The translations under genes and the position numbers were made by a program. Positions 46,815-57,563 of a stretch of 62,238 nt of DNA are shown here, one piece after another. The notes below the pieces were generated by a model. It saw only the letters and a list, made by a program, of their open reading frames with translations. It did no database searches and had not been told where the DNA came from. Where the stretch lies: positions 160,001 to 222,238 of the forward strand of contig CACLVZ010000001.1 in the NCBI GenBank assembly GCA_902610515.1, written 5' to 3'. Within the stretch, counting starts at the first letter, position 1; each line of letters opens with the position of its first letter. The DNA comes from an uncultured Pelagibacteraceae bacterium. GTDB lineage: Bacteria > Pseudomonadota > Alphaproteobacteria > Pelagibacterales > Pelagibacteraceae.

Positions 46815-47825
46815 ATGAAGAAAGAAAATTTAGTAATTTTGAATAATGAAAAAATATTTGAAGAAAATGGAAATTTTTATTGTGAAAATTTAGACTTAAA
46901 GGTAGTTCCGGAAGGTTTAAACAACTACTTTGATGTATCTTTTATAGTTAGATCATCCAAAAAGAAGGGTGGACAAAAAATTAACCTAAACAAAATATTC
47001 ATCTCAAATAATATATTTCTATTTCTTTATAATATTTTCAAAACATTTAAAATAAGTTCAAAATATTTAATTATATCTATAACTCCATACACTTTTATTG
47101 CTTGTATTTTTTTGTATCTATTTAGAAAAAAAGTTTACTTATATTTATGGAGTGACGGTTATGAAGAATGGAAACATTTAATTGGTAAATGGGCGGTGTT
47201 TATTTTTCATATAATGTATAAAGTATGTACATTTAATTCTGAAATAATAGTTTGTAATAAAAGATTGACTGATAAAAAATCTCATTTGATCTCAATTTCT
47301 AGACTTGATGAAAGTTGGACGCAAAATCGAAAAAAAGTTCCTATTGATAAAATAAAATATTTATATGTTGGGCGAGTTAGTAAAGAAAAGGGTATTATAG
47401 ATTTTGTTGAAATGTTTAAAAATTTAAATTTTGATAGAGTTTTAAATATAGCAGGAGTCTTAAACAATCATCATTTTAATAATCCTAAAATTAAATATTT
47501 AGGTTATGTATCTGATGCCAAAAATTTAATGAAAATATATGATGAAAATAATTTAACAATTTTGCCCTCATATACTGAAGGTTACCCATATGTAATTGAC
47601 GAGTCTTTAGCAAGAGGAAGACCAGTAATAATTTTTGAGGATATTTCTTATGTAGTAAATAATAAGAAAGGTATTTTCATATCGAAACGTGATATCAAAT
47701 CTTTCGAGGAAACCACTAATTACATTATAAAAAATTATAGTGAAATCTATGAAGAAATATTAACAAATACTCTTCCTACTAGGAAAAGTATGTTAAAACA
47801 AATTTCAGACATCATTTCTGGTTAA
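46815..47825 (+). CDS. Glycosyltransferase, GT4 family
   Basis: A 336-residue protein from the ATG at 46815, one base after the previous TAA. A TTG at 46800 is less likely. The C-terminal half is typical GT4: IKYLYVGRVSKEKGIIDFVEMF, NIAGVLNNHHF, KYLGYVSDAKNLMKIYDE, and PSYTEGYPYVIDESLARGRPVIIFED with the E-x(7)-E donor motif. The N-terminal half has a hydrophobic strip (YTFIACIFLYLFRKKVYLYL) that may touch the membrane. It probably adds a sugar to a surface glycan. Donor and acceptor are unknown. Confidence 0.85.
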   Translation: MKKENLVILNNEKIFEENGNFYCENLDLKVVPEGLNNYFDVSFIVRSSKKKGGQKINLNKIFISNNIFLFLYNIFKTFKISSKYLIISITPYTFIACIFLYLFRKKVYLYLWSDGYEEWKHLIGKWAVFIFHIMYKVCTFNSEIIVCNKRLTDKKSHLISISRLDESWTQNRKKVPIDKIKYLYVGRVSKEKGIIDFVEMFKNLNFDRVLNIAGVLNNHHFNNPKIKYLGYVSDAKNLMKIYDENNLTILPSYTEGYPYVIDESLARGRPVIIFEDISYVVNNKKGIFISKRDIKSFEETTNYIIKNYSEIYEEILTNTLPTRKSMLKQISDIISG

Positions 47826-47835
47826 TTAATTTTTA

Positions 47836-48759
47836 ATGAAAAAAGGGAAATATCTTATTACTGGCTGTGCAGGTTTTATAGGGTCACATGTAGTGCATGA
47901 TCTTTATAAAAAATATAATTTAATTTTGGTTGATGATTTATCAGAAGGCAAATTAGTTAATTTACCAAAGGCTTTGAGGGGAAAATTAATTAAAAAAAAA
48001 ATTCAAGATATTAAGAATTTTAAATGTGGTGGGCTTAAAGGAATTATTCATTTAGCCGCTCAATCCTCTGTTCCTATTTCGGTCAAGAATTTTTATACAA
48101 GCTCTAAAAATAATCTTGAAAGCTCTTTAAGAGTTTTTGAAATAGCTCATCAATACTCTGTCCCTGTTATTTACGCGTCTTCATCAGCAATTTATGGAAA
48201 CTTGCCTATTGGAAACGATTTAAAAAACAATTTTTCAATTTCTTCACCATATGCGCAAGACAAATTATCTTTAGAAAATTACGCCAAAATGTTTTTTAAT
48301 GTTTATAATATATCCTCTATAGGTCTAAGATTTTTTAATGTTTATGGACCTAATCAAAGATCAGATAGCCCATATTCAGCTGTAATTCCAATTTTTATTT
48401 CAAGGATGAAAAAAAATTTACCAGTAATTATAAATGGCGGATACCAAACGAGAGACTTCGTTTATATAAAAGATGTTATCGAAGTTATTAAAATGTCTAT
48501 GAAAAAAATCCAATTAAAAAGATTCAATGGAGTGTTTAATGTTGGAACTGGAAAATCTGTTAAAATTGACGATTTATACAAATTAATAAAGAGTAAGATA
48601 AAGAACAACTCAAAGATTGTTAGAAGACCCTTGGATAAATATGATCCAAAAAAATCTGCCGGTAGATTTAAAAAGTTACAAAAATATTTAAATTTTAAAA
48701 AAAACTCGTTTACAAAGCTTGATGAAGGGATAACAAAAACTATAGCTTATAAATATTGA
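47836..48759 (+). CDS. NAD-dependent sugar epimerase/dehydratase (extended SDR)
   Basis: A 307-residue extended short-chain dehydrogenase. The NAD loop is YLITGCAGFIGSHVVHDLY. The catalytic Ser region is VIYASSSAIYGNLPIG, and the Tyr-Lys pair is in SPYAQDKLSLENYAK. LRFFNVYGPNQRSDSPYSAVIPIF and GGYQTRDFVYIKDV match UDP-hexose 4-epimerases and related enzymes. It probably supplies a modified nucleotide sugar for the glycosyltransferases nearby. Whether it is a 4-epimerase or a dehydratase cannot be settled by eye. Confidence 0.87.
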   Translation: MKKGKYLITGCAGFIGSHVVHDLYKKYNLILVDDLSEGKLVNLPKALRGKLIKKKIQDIKNFKCGGLKGIIHLAAQSSVPISVKNFYTSSKNNLESSLRVFEIAHQYSVPVIYASSSAIYGNLPIGNDLKNNFSISSPYAQDKLSLENYAKMFFNVYNISSIGLRFFNVYGPNQRSDSPYSAVIPIFISRMKKNLPVIINGGYQTRDFVYIKDVIEVIKMSMKKIQLKRFNGVFNVGTGKSVKIDDLYKLIKSKIKNNSKIVRRPLDKYDPKKSAGRFKKLQKYLNFKKNSFTKLDEGITKTIAYKY

Positions 48760-48760
48760 G

Positions 48761-50014
48761 ATGAAAAAATTTGATTGGATAGTTGTTGGTGGAGGAATAG
48801 CTGGGATTTCAATTGCCGAAATACTTACCAGACAGGGTCACTCTGTTGCTCTAGTAGAAAAAAATAAAAAGTTAGCTTCTGTAGCAACAAGGGAGTTTCA
48901 TGAGTGGGTGCATACCGGATCTCTTTATACTTTAGTAAAAGATCAAATGAAAACTTTAAAATATATTTTGGGATCACTTGATGATCTTCTTGAATTCTAT
49001 AGTAGTTATAAAAATATGAACTTATCTCCAACTGAAAAAGGGCTTTTAATAAATGATCAAAGCAACGGTTGGTTTAATAAGAATTATATAAATTTTAAAT
49101 ATAGATTAAAAAACAGAAAATTCCTTTTTAATTGGATGTTTTCGGTAGCTAGATCGATTGCATTAATCGAAGGTATTAAAAAACACGATTGGTTAAGACG
49201 TAGAGCAGGTATTATTGAAAGTGTTACATCTGAATACTATCTGCCCATAATAAAGAATTTTATTAATTTACTTTTTACAAATAAAAAATTTTATGGAATT
49301 AAAAGCTCTGACTTCACCACAAACTCCAGAGTTTTGTTAAAAGATCTTTTGTCCACATCAGTCAAAAATGGACTTGAAATATTTACCGAAAATGAACTCA
49401 TAAATCTTGAGAATAAAGAAAATCATATAGTTGCAATATGTAAGAAAGAGGAAATTACTACAAAAAGAGTTGTGTTTTGTGTAGGTGGAGGTATTGAAAA
49501 ATTTACTAATATTAAAATAAAGAAGTCTCTTGCTCCAATTGCGGTTGTTAAAAATGTCCCAGTTGGTACTGAGTCGTTTGTAGAATTAGACTATTTTAAG
49601 AAAACATGTATAAATATAATTACAAAGGGATCATCTTATGGAATGATAGGAGGAATTAGTCTTTCAGATAAGAAAGATCTTGAGAAATACTTCGATTATA
49701 TGATTGCGGAACATAAAAAACTAAACCCACAAATTCAAATTTTAGAGAAATATATTGGTGTAAAAAATGAAATAATTTCAAAAGGGGAAAATAGAAGTTA
49801 CATTTTTCATATCAATCAGGATAAGTCGAATAAGAATGTATGGTCAGTTATACCAGGAAAATTTAGTTTAGCATTTAGCATAGCACCGGAATTTTATAGA
49901 CTTTTATATAAGAAGAATCCTAAAAAGTATTTTGCTACCCATGAAACCAACCCAGATATTTCTAATATTATTGAAGACACAGTATGGGGTGAAATCCAAA
50001 ATCAATCGAATTAG
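48761..50014 (+). CDS. FAD-dependent oxidoreductase, DAO-like
   Basis: A 417-residue flavoprotein. The N-terminal dinucleotide fold is DWIVVGGGIAGISIAEILTR, and the second strand ends in VALVEKN. A second contact is RVVFCVGGGIEKFT. FHEWVHTGSLYTLV near residue 50 resembles the family's substrate-domain start. It begins 1 base after the epimerase stop and precedes the aminotransferase by 4 bases. Substrate is unknown, but a sugar or amino-sugar in the cluster is plausible. Confidence 0.82.
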   Translation: MKKFDWIVVGGGIAGISIAEILTRQGHSVALVEKNKKLASVATREFHEWVHTGSLYTLVKDQMKTLKYILGSLDDLLEFYSSYKNMNLSPTEKGLLINDQSNGWFNKNYINFKYRLKNRKFLFNWMFSVARSIALIEGIKKHDWLRRRAGIIESVTSEYYLPIIKNFINLLFTNKKFYGIKSSDFTTNSRVLLKDLLSTSVKNGLEIFTENELINLENKENHIVAICKKEEITTKRVVFCVGGGIEKFTNIKIKKSLAPIAVVKNVPVGTESFVELDYFKKTCINIITKGSSYGMIGGISLSDKKDLEKYFDYMIAEHKKLNPQIQILEKYIGVKNEIISKGENRSYIFHINQDKSNKNVWSVIPGKFSLAFSIAPEFYRLLYKKNPKKYFATHETNPDISNIIEDTVWGEIQNQSN

Positions 50015-50018
50015 AATT

Positions 50019-51062
50019 ATGAGTCTTGTAAAAATTCCAAAAAAATCTGTTGAGTACTTTAAAAAGCATCAAGATGAAATATTTGAGTCGGGCAATCTTG
50101 CTGAGGGACCATGGAATAAAAAATTATCAGAAAAAATCTTAGAATTTTCAGGTTCAAAAAAGGCTGTACCAGTCAATTCAAATGGAAGTGGATTAGTTGC
50201 AATTTTACTTATATTCAAAACATATTTTAATCGAAAAGATATCATGATTCAGTCAAATACTATGTATGGAGTAAAAACTATAGTTGGAACAGCGGGTTTT
50301 AATCTTGTTAATTATATCGATTGTCAAATAGATACACTGATGCCAAATTTTGAGAATGTTAAGAACGCAATAGAGAACTATAAAGGAAATAAAAAGCAAT
50401 TAGTCGTTATGCTGAGTGATATTGGTGGGATAATAAATCCCGACATAGAGAAAATTTCAAAATTTTTAAAAAGTAATGATATTTTATTACTAGAGGATGC
50501 AGCTCATAGTTTTGGTTCTACTTTAAATGGAAAATTTGCAGGCACTTTTGGTGATGCTGGAGTTTATTCGTATTACTCAACTAAAGCAATATTTGCTGGT
50601 GAGGGTGGAGTAGCAGTAACTAATAACGAAGAAATTGGAAATTTGTTACAAGACTTTATCGCTTATGATAGATTTAAACAAAAAATGCCAATTGGTTGTA
50701 ACATCAGGCTTTCTGAGATTCAGGCCCTAATGATTTATTCAGTTGTAGATAATTATAAAGAGATAATATCGAATAAAACTGAAATAGCAGGAAATTTTAT
50801 GGATGTTTGTAAAAAAAATGAAATTAACTTTATAAGTCAAAATGAAAATGAAAATATTGGAAACTATTATAAATTTACAATTATTTCTCCAGAGGATGAA
50901 GTGGTAAAAAAATATCCTAAAATTAAAACGACAACTTCAAAAGTTTATGATTATGCACTGGGGAATAATAAAGATATCCCATCTAAGCACCTGTGCCTTC
51001 CAATATGGTATGGATTAGATAGGTCCATCATAAATAACGTTCTGAAAGAACTAGAAAGATAA
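50019..51062 (+). CDS. DegT/DnrJ/EryC1-type PLP aminotransferase
   Basis: A 347-residue protein from the ATG at 50019. An upstream start at 49932 lies inside the flavoprotein gene and adds no family sequence. PLP landmarks are AVPVNSNGSGLVAILL near the phosphate site, LLLEDAAHSFGSTLNGKFAG with the Asp that pairs with the pyridine, and YSYYSTKAIFAGEGGVAV with the Schiff-base lysine. CNIRLSEIQALM follows. It probably aminates a keto sugar, a function that fits the adjacent epimerase and oxidoreductase genes. It converges on lepA. Confidence 0.88.
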   Translation: MSLVKIPKKSVEYFKKHQDEIFESGNLAEGPWNKKLSEKILEFSGSKKAVPVNSNGSGLVAILLIFKTYFNRKDIMIQSNTMYGVKTIVGTAGFNLVNYIDCQIDTLMPNFENVKNAIENYKGNKKQLVVMLSDIGGIINPDIEKISKFLKSNDILLLEDAAHSFGSTLNGKFAGTFGDAGVYSYYSTKAIFAGEGGVAVTNNEEIGNLLQDFIAYDRFKQKMPIGCNIRLSEIQALMIYSVVDNYKEIISNKTEIAGNFMDVCKKNEINFISQNENENIGNYYKFTIISPEDEVVKKYPKIKTTTSKVYDYALGNNKDIPSKHLCLPIWYGLDRSIINNVLKELER

Positions 51063-51069
51063 AATTAAT

Positions 51070-52878
51070 CTAGGTATCTTTATTTATTTTTAAAACACCT
51101 ATAAATGCTTCTTGTGGGATTTCTACTTTTCCAAATTGTTTAGACCTTGCCTTACCTCTTTTCTGCTTTTCTAAAAGTTTTCGTTTTCTATCAGTAGCAC
51201 CACCTCCATGGATTTTAGTTAAGACATCTTTTTTAAATCCCTTAATCGATTCCCTTGCTATTATTTTTCCTCCGATAGCGGCTTGAACGGGTATCATAAA
51301 ATTATGTCTTGGAATTAAATCTTTTAGTTTTTCACATACTTGTCTACCAGTAGTTTGAGCAAAATCTTTATGAATAATCATTGCTAAAGCATCAACTGGT
51401 TCTGAGTTGACCAGGATTCCTAATTTAACTAAATCTCCTTCTCTATAACCAGAAATTTCATAATCAAAACTTGCATACCCGCTTGAAACTGATTTTAATC
51501 TATCATTAAAATCAAACACCACCTCATTTAATGGTAAATCGTAAGAAAGTACCGCTCTATTACCCGAGTAAGATAAATTAGTTTGAATTCCTCTTTTATC
51601 TTGGCAAATCTTTATGATTGATCCTAGATACTCATCTGGTGTTATGATGGTTGATTTAATCCAAGGTTCCTCAATTTTATCGATCTGGGAGGGGTCTGGC
51701 ATGTTTGAAGGATTTTGCAAATCCAAAATTTTGCCCATATTTGTATGAACTTTATAAATCACCCCTGGAGTAGTTGTTATTAAACTTACATCAAATTCTC
51801 TTTCGAGCCTTTCAGTTATTATTTCGAGATGTAAAAGACCCAAAAAACCACACCTAAAACCAAGGCCTAGTGCACTTGAAGACTCTGGTTCGTAAGAAAA
51901 ACTGGCATCGTTTAATTTAAGTTTAGCTAAACCATCTTTCAACTTTTGGTACTCAGAACTGTCGACAGGAAATAAGCCACAAAAAACAACTGGTTTACTC
52001 GGCTTAAATCCAGGTAAAGGATCATTAATAGGATCATTGGCATCACATATTGTGTCCCCAACTTTTGTTTCAGAAAGGGATTTAATACCGGTAATTATAA
52101 ATCCAATTTCTCCTGACTTTAATTCATCCATATCTAAAGGTTTGGGAGTAAAGACACCTACTTTTTCAATTATATGCTCTTGGTTATTTGACATTAGTTT
52201 AATTTTCATACCTTTTTTTAGTTTACCGTTGATTACACGAACTAGAATAACTACACCAAGATAACTGTCATACCAGCTATCCACCAGTAGACATTTGAGT
52301 TTTTCGTTAGAAAGACCTTTTGGAGCTGGCAACCTGTTTATTATTGCCTCTAGAATATCATCAATACCCTCACCTGTTTTTCCTGAACAAGGAATTGCAT
52401 TTATAGTTTCAATTCCAACAACATCCTCTATTTCTTTTTTTGTTTTTTCTAAATCAGATGCAGGTAAATCTATTTTGTTTAATATTGGTATTACCTCGTG
52501 ATTTATCTCTAGTGCTTGATATACATTAGCTAAAGTTTGTGCTTCTACTCCTTGAGTACTATCTACAATCAGAAGTGAGCCTTCACATGCTGACAAAGAT
52601 CTACTTACTTCATACCCGAAATCTACATGTCCAGGTGTATCGATTATATTAAGTTTATAACTTTGGCCATCTTTACCTTTATAATCAAGTTTTACTGTTT
52701 GAGCTTTAATTGTAATGCCTCGCTCTCTTTCTATATCCATTGAGTCTAGAACTTGTTGTTTCATCTCACGGTCTGTCAAGCCTCCGCATTTATGAATAAT
52801 TCTATCCGCTATAGTTGATTTACCATGATCAATATGCGCAATTATAGAAAAATTACGAATTCTTTTAATATCTGACAT
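51070..52878 (-). CDS. lepA: Elongation factor 4 (LepA) GTPase
   Basis: A 602-residue translational GTPase. G1 is [17 protein letters not shown]2 [14 protein letters not shown]3 [19 protein letters not shown]4 PILNKIDLP. The LepA-specific C-terminal domain is present with [34 protein letters not shown] and [24 protein letters not shown]. The length is normal. It is last in the long leftward translation operon, overlapping the pheT stop by 1 base. Confidence 0.97.
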   Translation of the reverse strand: MSDIKRIRNFSIIAHIDHGKSTIADRIIHKCGGLTDREMKQQVLDSMDIERERGITIKAQTVKLDYKGKDGQSYKLNIIDTPGHVDFGYEVSRSLSACEGSLLIVDSTQGVEAQTLANVYQALEINHEVIPILNKIDLPASDLEKTKKEIEDVVGIETINAIPCSGKTGEGIDDILEAIINRLPAPKGLSNEKLKCLLVDSWYDSYLGVVILVRVINGKLKKGMKIKLMSNNQEHIIEKVGVFTPKPLDMDELKSGEIGFIITGIKSLSETKVGDTICDANDPINDPLPGFKPSKPVVFCGLFPVDSSEYQKLKDGLAKLKLNDASFSYEPESSSALGLGFRCGFLGLLHLEIITERLEREFDVSLITTTPGVIYKVHTNMGKILDLQNPSNMPDPSQIDKIEEPWIKSTIITPDEYLGSIIKICQDKRGIQTNLSYSGNRAVLSYDLPLNEVVFDFNDRLKSVSSGYASFDYEISGYREGDLVKLGILVNSEPVDALAMIIHKDFAQTTGRQVCEKLKDLIPRHNFMIPVQAAIGGKIIARESIKGFKKDVLTKIHGGGATDRKRKLLEKQKRGKARSKQFGKVEIPQEAFIGVLKINKDT

Positions 52879-55280
52879 TAGGATCTAATTGTAGCGCCTG
52901 TTTTCTCTTTAACTACATCAATAATTTTTTTACTAATCTGATCTATATCTTTTTCACTTAAGGTTTGATTTGGAGACTGAAGAGTGACATTAATTGCAAC
53001 TGATTTTTTATCTTTAGGAATATTTTCTCCCTCATATACATCAAAAGTTGTTACTTCTTGAATAAGTGAGTTATCTATTTCTTTAATAATCTTTTCTAAC
53101 AAGCCTATCTTAAAAATTTTATCTATTACAAAAGCAAAATCTCTTTGAGATTTTTGAAAATCTGATGGTTGAAAACTTTTTTTAGTTTGCCTAATTTTTT
53201 TGTTTGGTTCAGGTATATTTTTTAAAAATATCTCTAACCCATAAATATTTGGCTCTTTAAAATCTAATTTTTTTATAATGGCAGGATGTAATTCTCCAAA
53301 GTAAGCAAGATGGGGTCCCTTCTCTGATTTTAAATTTATTGAGCCTGATCTGCCTGGATGGTAACACTGTTTTGATATATCGCTAATAAAAAGATCTTTT
53401 TCTGACACTCCTAGTTCAAGTAGAGTTTTAGTTACATCACTTTTTATATCAAATACATCTATGTTTCTCTCCTTTTCAATCCAACTTTTTCTATTAACTT
53501 TTCCTGACTTTAAGGCACCAACTACGATTTGCTGTTCCCCTGGATTTTTACCAAAAAATACTGGTCCAATTTCAAATAGCGATACATCCTCATAACCTCT
53601 ATCTTGATTCTTTTTTAAGTAGTGTGATAGGTTTGAAAAGATTGATCTTCTAAGAACATCTAGGTCAGAAGAAATAGGGTTCAAAATTTTAATTTCTTTT
53701 TCACCTTTTGAAAATTGACTGTCAATTTTAGAGTCAGTAAAAGACCAGGTAACTGCTTCGAGAAATCCTTTTGATGCAAGAGATCTTTGCGACAAGTGAA
53801 ATAACTTTTGTCTAAAATTTAAAGTTTCATTTTCTCTATTTCTTACAGGAGAGATAAGTTTTATATTTTTGAAACCTTTGATTCTGATAAGCTCTTCAAT
53901 CAAATCCACATCTTGATGAATATCAGGTCTCCAAGAAGGTATTTCAACTTTAAGTTCTCTTTTTCTTTTTTTACAAATGAAACCTAATGAAATCAGAATT
54001 TTTTTTGCCTCATTAATAGAGATTGGAATACCGATCAAGTTTTCAAACTTATTGATCTCAAAATTTATAATTTTATTTTTTTGAGAGTTTTTTCCAGTAA
54101 TTGTAAATTTGCTAGCTTGTCCTCCGCATATCTTTAATATCAGATCAGTAGCAACTTCTAAACCTGTTAATACAGAGTTAGGGTCGATGCCCCTTTCAAA
54201 TCTATATTTCGCATCAGTATTTATTGATAATTCTCGAGATGTTTTTCTTATGGAAGATGGAATAAAATATGCTGATTCAAGTAAAATATTTTTAGTATCA
54301 AATTCTGTTGAAGTTTTTGTTCCACCAATAATTCCACCAAGGCCTAGAACACTTGATTTATCAGTTATAACGCACATACCTTTTTTGAGTTTATATTTTT
54401 TATTATCTAATGCTTCAAACTCTTCACCTTCTTTTGAGTCTCTTACAATAATCTCTCTATCAATTTTATCCGCGTCGTAAGCGTGCAATGGACGATTCAA
54501 ATCAAACATCACATAGTTAGTAATATCGACAACAGCAGAAATTGGTTTCAAGCCAAGAGCATGAATTTTATTTTTCAACCATGGTGGGCTCTCTTTATTT
54601 GTAATATTTTTAATATAGCAACTTCCAAATATGAGACAACCTTGGTTCTTATCTTTAGTTATCGAAATTTTAACATCATGCTTAGAATTTTGTTTTATTT
54701 TTTTTCTTTTAAAAGTTATTAATTTGCCTATTCCAGTAGAAGATAAATCTCTTGCAATACCTCTTATACCCAAACAGTCTGGTCTATTTGGTGTAATTGC
54801 AATATCGATTGCTTTTTCTGATTTGCTTTTAAAGTAACTTTTTCCTATTTCTGTTTCTTTAGCATTTAATTCTATTATCCCGTCACTCTCATCTGATAAA
54901 TTTAGTTCACTCTCAGAACACAACATACCGCGAGACTCGACACCTCTTATTTTAGCAATTTTTAATTGGAACTTTGTTTTAGGTATCGTGGCCCCTGGTG
55001 GAGCATAAATTGTTATAAGACCATCTCTTGCATTAGGAGCTCCACATACAACTTTTAAAGTTTCTGTTTTGCCAATGTTTACATCGCACACCTTTAATTT
55101 ATCTGCGTTAGGATGTTTTTCGACCTTGATAATTTTAGCTATTTTAAATTCACTTAGCTCTCCAGAGTTTTCTTTTACACTTTCAACCTCTAAACCGATG
55201 TTAGTGAGTCTACTTATAATTTCGTTATCTTTTGCATTGGTTTTCAAATGCTCTTTCAGCCATGGTATAGTAATAATCAT
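52878..55280 (-). CDS. pheT: Phenylalanyl-tRNA synthetase beta subunit
   Basis: An 800-residue full-length beta subunit. The N-terminal tRNA-binding (EMAP-like) domain has [20 protein letters not shown] and VVCGAPNAR. The B3/B4 domain has [18 protein letters not shown] and [23 protein letters not shown]. The B5 domain carries [21 protein letters not shown]. The C-terminal ferredoxin-like anticodon-binding domain starts near residue 705 ([18 protein letters not shown]). It overlaps pheS by 4 bases and lepA by 1. The partner tRNA-Phe is at 10204. Confidence 0.97.
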   Translation of the reverse strand: MIITIPWLKEHLKTNAKDNEIISRLTNIGLEVESVKENSGELSEFKIAKIIKVEKHPNADKLKVCDVNIGKTETLKVVCGAPNARDGLITIYAPPGATIPKTKFQLKIAKIRGVESRGMLCSESELNLSDESDGIIELNAKETEIGKSYFKSKSEKAIDIAITPNRPDCLGIRGIARDLSSTGIGKLITFKRKKIKQNSKHDVKISITKDKNQGCLIFGSCYIKNITNKESPPWLKNKIHALGLKPISAVVDITNYVMFDLNRPLHAYDADKIDREIIVRDSKEGEEFEALDNKKYKLKKGMCVITDKSSVLGLGGIIGGTKTSTEFDTKNILLESAYFIPSSIRKTSRELSINTDAKYRFERGIDPNSVLTGLEVATDLILKICGGQASKFTITGKNSQKNKIINFEINKFENLIGIPISINEAKKILISLGFICKKRKRELKVEIPSWRPDIHQDVDLIEELIRIKGFKNIKLISPVRNRENETLNFRQKLFHLSQRSLASKGFLEAVTWSFTDSKIDSQFSKGEKEIKILNPISSDLDVLRRSIFSNLSHYLKKNQDRGYEDVSLFEIGPVFFGKNPGEQQIVVGALKSGKVNRKSWIEKERNIDVFDIKSDVTKTLLELGVSEKDLFISDISKQCYHPGRSGSINLKSEKGPHLAYFGELHPAIIKKLDFKEPNIYGLEIFLKNIPEPNKKIRQTKKSFQPSDFQKSQRDFAFVIDKIFKIGLLEKIIKEIDNSLIQEVTTFDVYEGENIPKDKKSVAINVTLQSPNQTLSEKDIDQISKKIIDVVKEKTGATIRS

Positions 55281-56344
55281 TTACTTAGCCCTCTATAGTT
55301 AGTCGGCACATCTAAAGGGTCAAAACCAAAATGACTGAGCCATCTATAATCTGTTTCAAAAAAAGATCTTAAATCGTTGATCCCATATTTTAACATGGCC
55401 AATCGATCAATGCCCATTCCGAATGCAAATCCTTGGTAGTTTTTTGGATTAATTTTAGCATTTTTCAAAACATTTGGATGGACCATCCCACATCCCAAAA
55501 TTTCCAACCATTTATCCCCGTCACCAATTACAATTTTTTCATTCTCAATTTTGTATCCGATGTCTACTTCAGCCGAGGGTTCCGTGAAAGGGAAATGACT
55601 TGGTCTAAATCTCATTTTAACATTTTTAACTTCAAAAAATTCTTTAATAAAATAATCTAAACATCCTTTAAGTTGACCCATTGTAATTTTTTTGTCTATA
55701 TGAAGGCCCTCTAACTGATGAAACATTGGGGCATGAGTTTGGTCACTATCACATCTATAAGTTCTGCCAGGAACAATCAGCTTAAAAGGTGGCTTTCCAC
55801 TAAGCATAGCCCTGATTTGAACTGGAGAAGTGTGTGTCCTTAAAAGTAATTTTTTGTTATCTTCTAAATAAAATGTATCATGCATATCCCTTGCTGGATG
55901 ATCTTCAGGCGTATTAAGCGCTGTAAAATTATTATATTCAGTCTCTACATCTGGACCTTCTGCAACAGAGAAACCAATTTCAGAAAAAATAGAGGAAATT
56001 TCGTCTATAACTTGTGATACTGGATGTATTTTTCCCTTTTGGTATGGTCTGATCGGTAAAGTTACGTCGACTTTTTCATTTTTTAATTTATCGTTAATTT
56101 CAGCATTATCTATTTCAAACGTTTTTTGTTCTATCTGTCTTGATAAATCATCTTTTATTTTATTTAAGTTTGACGCAAAATCTTTTCTCTTTTCTGGCTC
56201 CAGCAAACCTAGTTTTTTAAATTGCTGGGTAATTTGACCATTTTTTCCAAAAAACTCTGTTTTAATATTTTGTAAATCTTCTTTAGTTTTAACAGAGTCT
56301 ATTTTTGCATTAAAAATAGAATTTATTTTATCCAAATCACTCAT
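55277..56344 (-). CDS. pheS: Phenylalanyl-tRNA synthetase alpha subunit
   Basis: A 355-residue class II synthetase subunit. An N-terminal coiled-coil region (about 1-90) binds tRNA. The catalytic domain has [44 protein letters not shown] (motif 2 region), [23 protein letters not shown] and [18 protein letters not shown] (motif 3). The length is normal. It follows rplT by 49 bases and overlaps pheT by 4. Confidence 0.97.
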   Translation of the reverse strand: MSDLDKINSIFNAKIDSVKTKEDLQNIKTEFFGKNGQITQQFKKLGLLEPEKRKDFASNLNKIKDDLSRQIEQKTFEIDNAEINDKLKNEKVDVTLPIRPYQKGKIHPVSQVIDEISSIFSEIGFSVAEGPDVETEYNNFTALNTPEDHPARDMHDTFYLEDNKKLLLRTHTSPVQIRAMLSGKPPFKLIVPGRTYRCDSDQTHAPMFHQLEGLHIDKKITMGQLKGCLDYFIKEFFEVKNVKMRFRPSHFPFTEPSAEVDIGYKIENEKIVIGDGDKWLEILGCGMVHPNVLKNAKINPKNYQGFAFGMGIDRLAMLKYGINDLRSFFETDYRWLSHFGFDPLDVPTNYRGLSK

Positions 56345-56393
56345 TAGGTAATTGATTTTTTATATTAAAGTTTGCTTTAAATCAAAGACCCTT

Positions 56394-56750
56394 TTATCCA
56401 AGGGAAGATTGAACCTTTTTTACTACAGATTTAAAGACTTCTGGATTGTTGTAGGCCAATTCTGCTAAAACTTTTCTATCTAATTTTATTTTAGACTTAG
56501 CTAAACCATGAATAAATTTGGCATAGGTTAAACCCTCGGCTCTGACCCCTGCATTTATTCTTTGTATCCAAAGTGACCTGAATTCTCTTTTTTTTGCTTT
56601 TCTGTCTCTGTAGGCATATTGCATAGCCTTTTCCATTGCTTGGCGAGCAATTCGAATTGTATTTTTTCTTCTACCAAATTGACCTTTAACAGTTTTTAGT
56701 ACTTTTTTGTGTTTTGCTCTACTTACTACACCACGTTTAGTTCTCGCCAT
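56394..56750 (-). CDS. rplT: 50S ribosomal protein L20
   Basis: A 118-residue bL20. It reads [20 protein letters not shown], then [34 protein letters not shown] and [25 protein letters not shown]. It is needed for 50S assembly. In other bacteria L20 represses its own operon by binding the mRNA ahead of rpmI; no such structure was tested here. It starts 1 base after rpmI. Confidence 0.97.
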   Translation of the reverse strand: MARTKRGVVSRAKHKKVLKTVKGQFGRRKNTIRIARQAMEKAMQYAYRDRKAKKREFRSLWIQRINAGVRAEGLTYAKFIHGLAKSKIKLDRKVLAELAYNNPEVFKSVVKKVQSSLG

Positions 56751-56751
56751 G

Positions 56752-56958
56752 TTAACCTCTTAAATTATACGGCATGTACGATTTGACAATTTTAGCATCT
56801 TGTTTGGTCATTATCGTAGTGCCTCTTTGTTTTCTTATTTGTGAGTTTGTTCTTTTAATCATGCCATGACGCTTACCAGCTTGTGGCATTTTAATTTTAC
56901 CTGAGGCAGTAAACTTAAATCTTTTTTTTGCTGAGCTTTTTGTTTTTAGTTTAGGCAT
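56752..56958 (-). CDS. rpmI: 50S ribosomal protein L35
   Basis: A 68-residue bL35: [20 protein letters not shown] followed by [27 protein letters not shown]. Full length and typical. It lies between infC (59-base gap) and rplT. The gap before it is where L20-dependent control would act in other bacteria, but I saw no convincing structure. Confidence 0.96.
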   Translation of the reverse strand: MPKLKTKSSAKKRFKFTASGKIKMPQAGKRHGMIKRTNSQIRKQRGTTIMTKQDAKIVKSYMPYNLRG

Positions 56959-57017
56959 AAATATTCGAGTTTTATATAATTATTAATTAATCTTATCAAG
57001 AAGCTATTCCTGTTGAT

Positions 57018-57563
57018 TTAGATGGGTTGAACGATCATTACCATCTGTTTTCCCTCAAATTTTGGTTCACTTTCAACTTTAGCTATATCTTTTGTTTCTT
57101 CAATAATTTTATTCATTAATTGTTTACCAAGCTCTGTATGTTGCATCTCTCGGCCCTTAAATTTAACTGTAAATTTTACTTTATCGCCTTTTGATATAAA
57201 TTTTTTGGCGTTTTTAATTTTGAAGTTATAGTCATGTATTTCAGTTCCCGGTCTCAATTTAATTTCTTTTAAAGAAACAGTTTTTTGTTTTTTTTTCGCT
57301 TGATTAGCTTTTTTTTGTAAATCATATTTATATTTCCCCATATCCATTATCTTACAAACAGGGGGATTTGTATTTGGAGAAATTTCAATTAAATCCAACT
57401 CTTCCTGTTTTGCGAGCTCTATTGCTTTTTTTAATGGCATTACTCCTAAGTTGTCTCCGATACTCCCAATAACTTGAACATCTAAAGCTCTGATACGTTC
57501 ATTAGCCCTTGGTCCCTGAGGCTTTGTTCGCTTATGAAAATAATTTGGTTTTGAGTTTGACAC
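57018..57563 (-). CDS. infC: Translation initiation factor IF-3
   Basis: A 181-residue IF-3. The N-terminal domain contains RANERIRALDVQVIGSIGDNLGVMPLKKAIELAKQEELDLIEISPNTNPPVCKIMD. The C-terminal domain holds KEIKLRPGTEIHDYNFKIKNAKKFISKGDKVKFTVKFKGREMQH. The start is GTG, directly after the thrS TAA with no gap. IF-3 genes in many bacteria use the rare ATT or other non-ATG starts for self-control; GTG is milder. It keeps the alphaproteobacterial thrS-infC-rpmI-rplT order. Confidence 0.97.
   Translation of the reverse strand: MSNSKPNYFHKRTKPQGPRANERIRALDVQVIGSIGDNLGVMPLKKAIELAKQEELDLIEISPNTNPPVCKIMDMGKYKYDLQKKANQAKKKQKTVSLKEIKLRPGTEIHDYNFKIKNAKKFISKGDKVKFTVKFKGREMQHTELGKQLMNKIIEETKDIAKVESEPKFEGKQMVMIVQPI

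Noticed and set aside
49932-50018. Longer start for the DegT aminotransferase
   Set aside because: It lies inside the flavoprotein gene in another frame and adds no family sequence. The ATG at 50019 has a 4-base gap.
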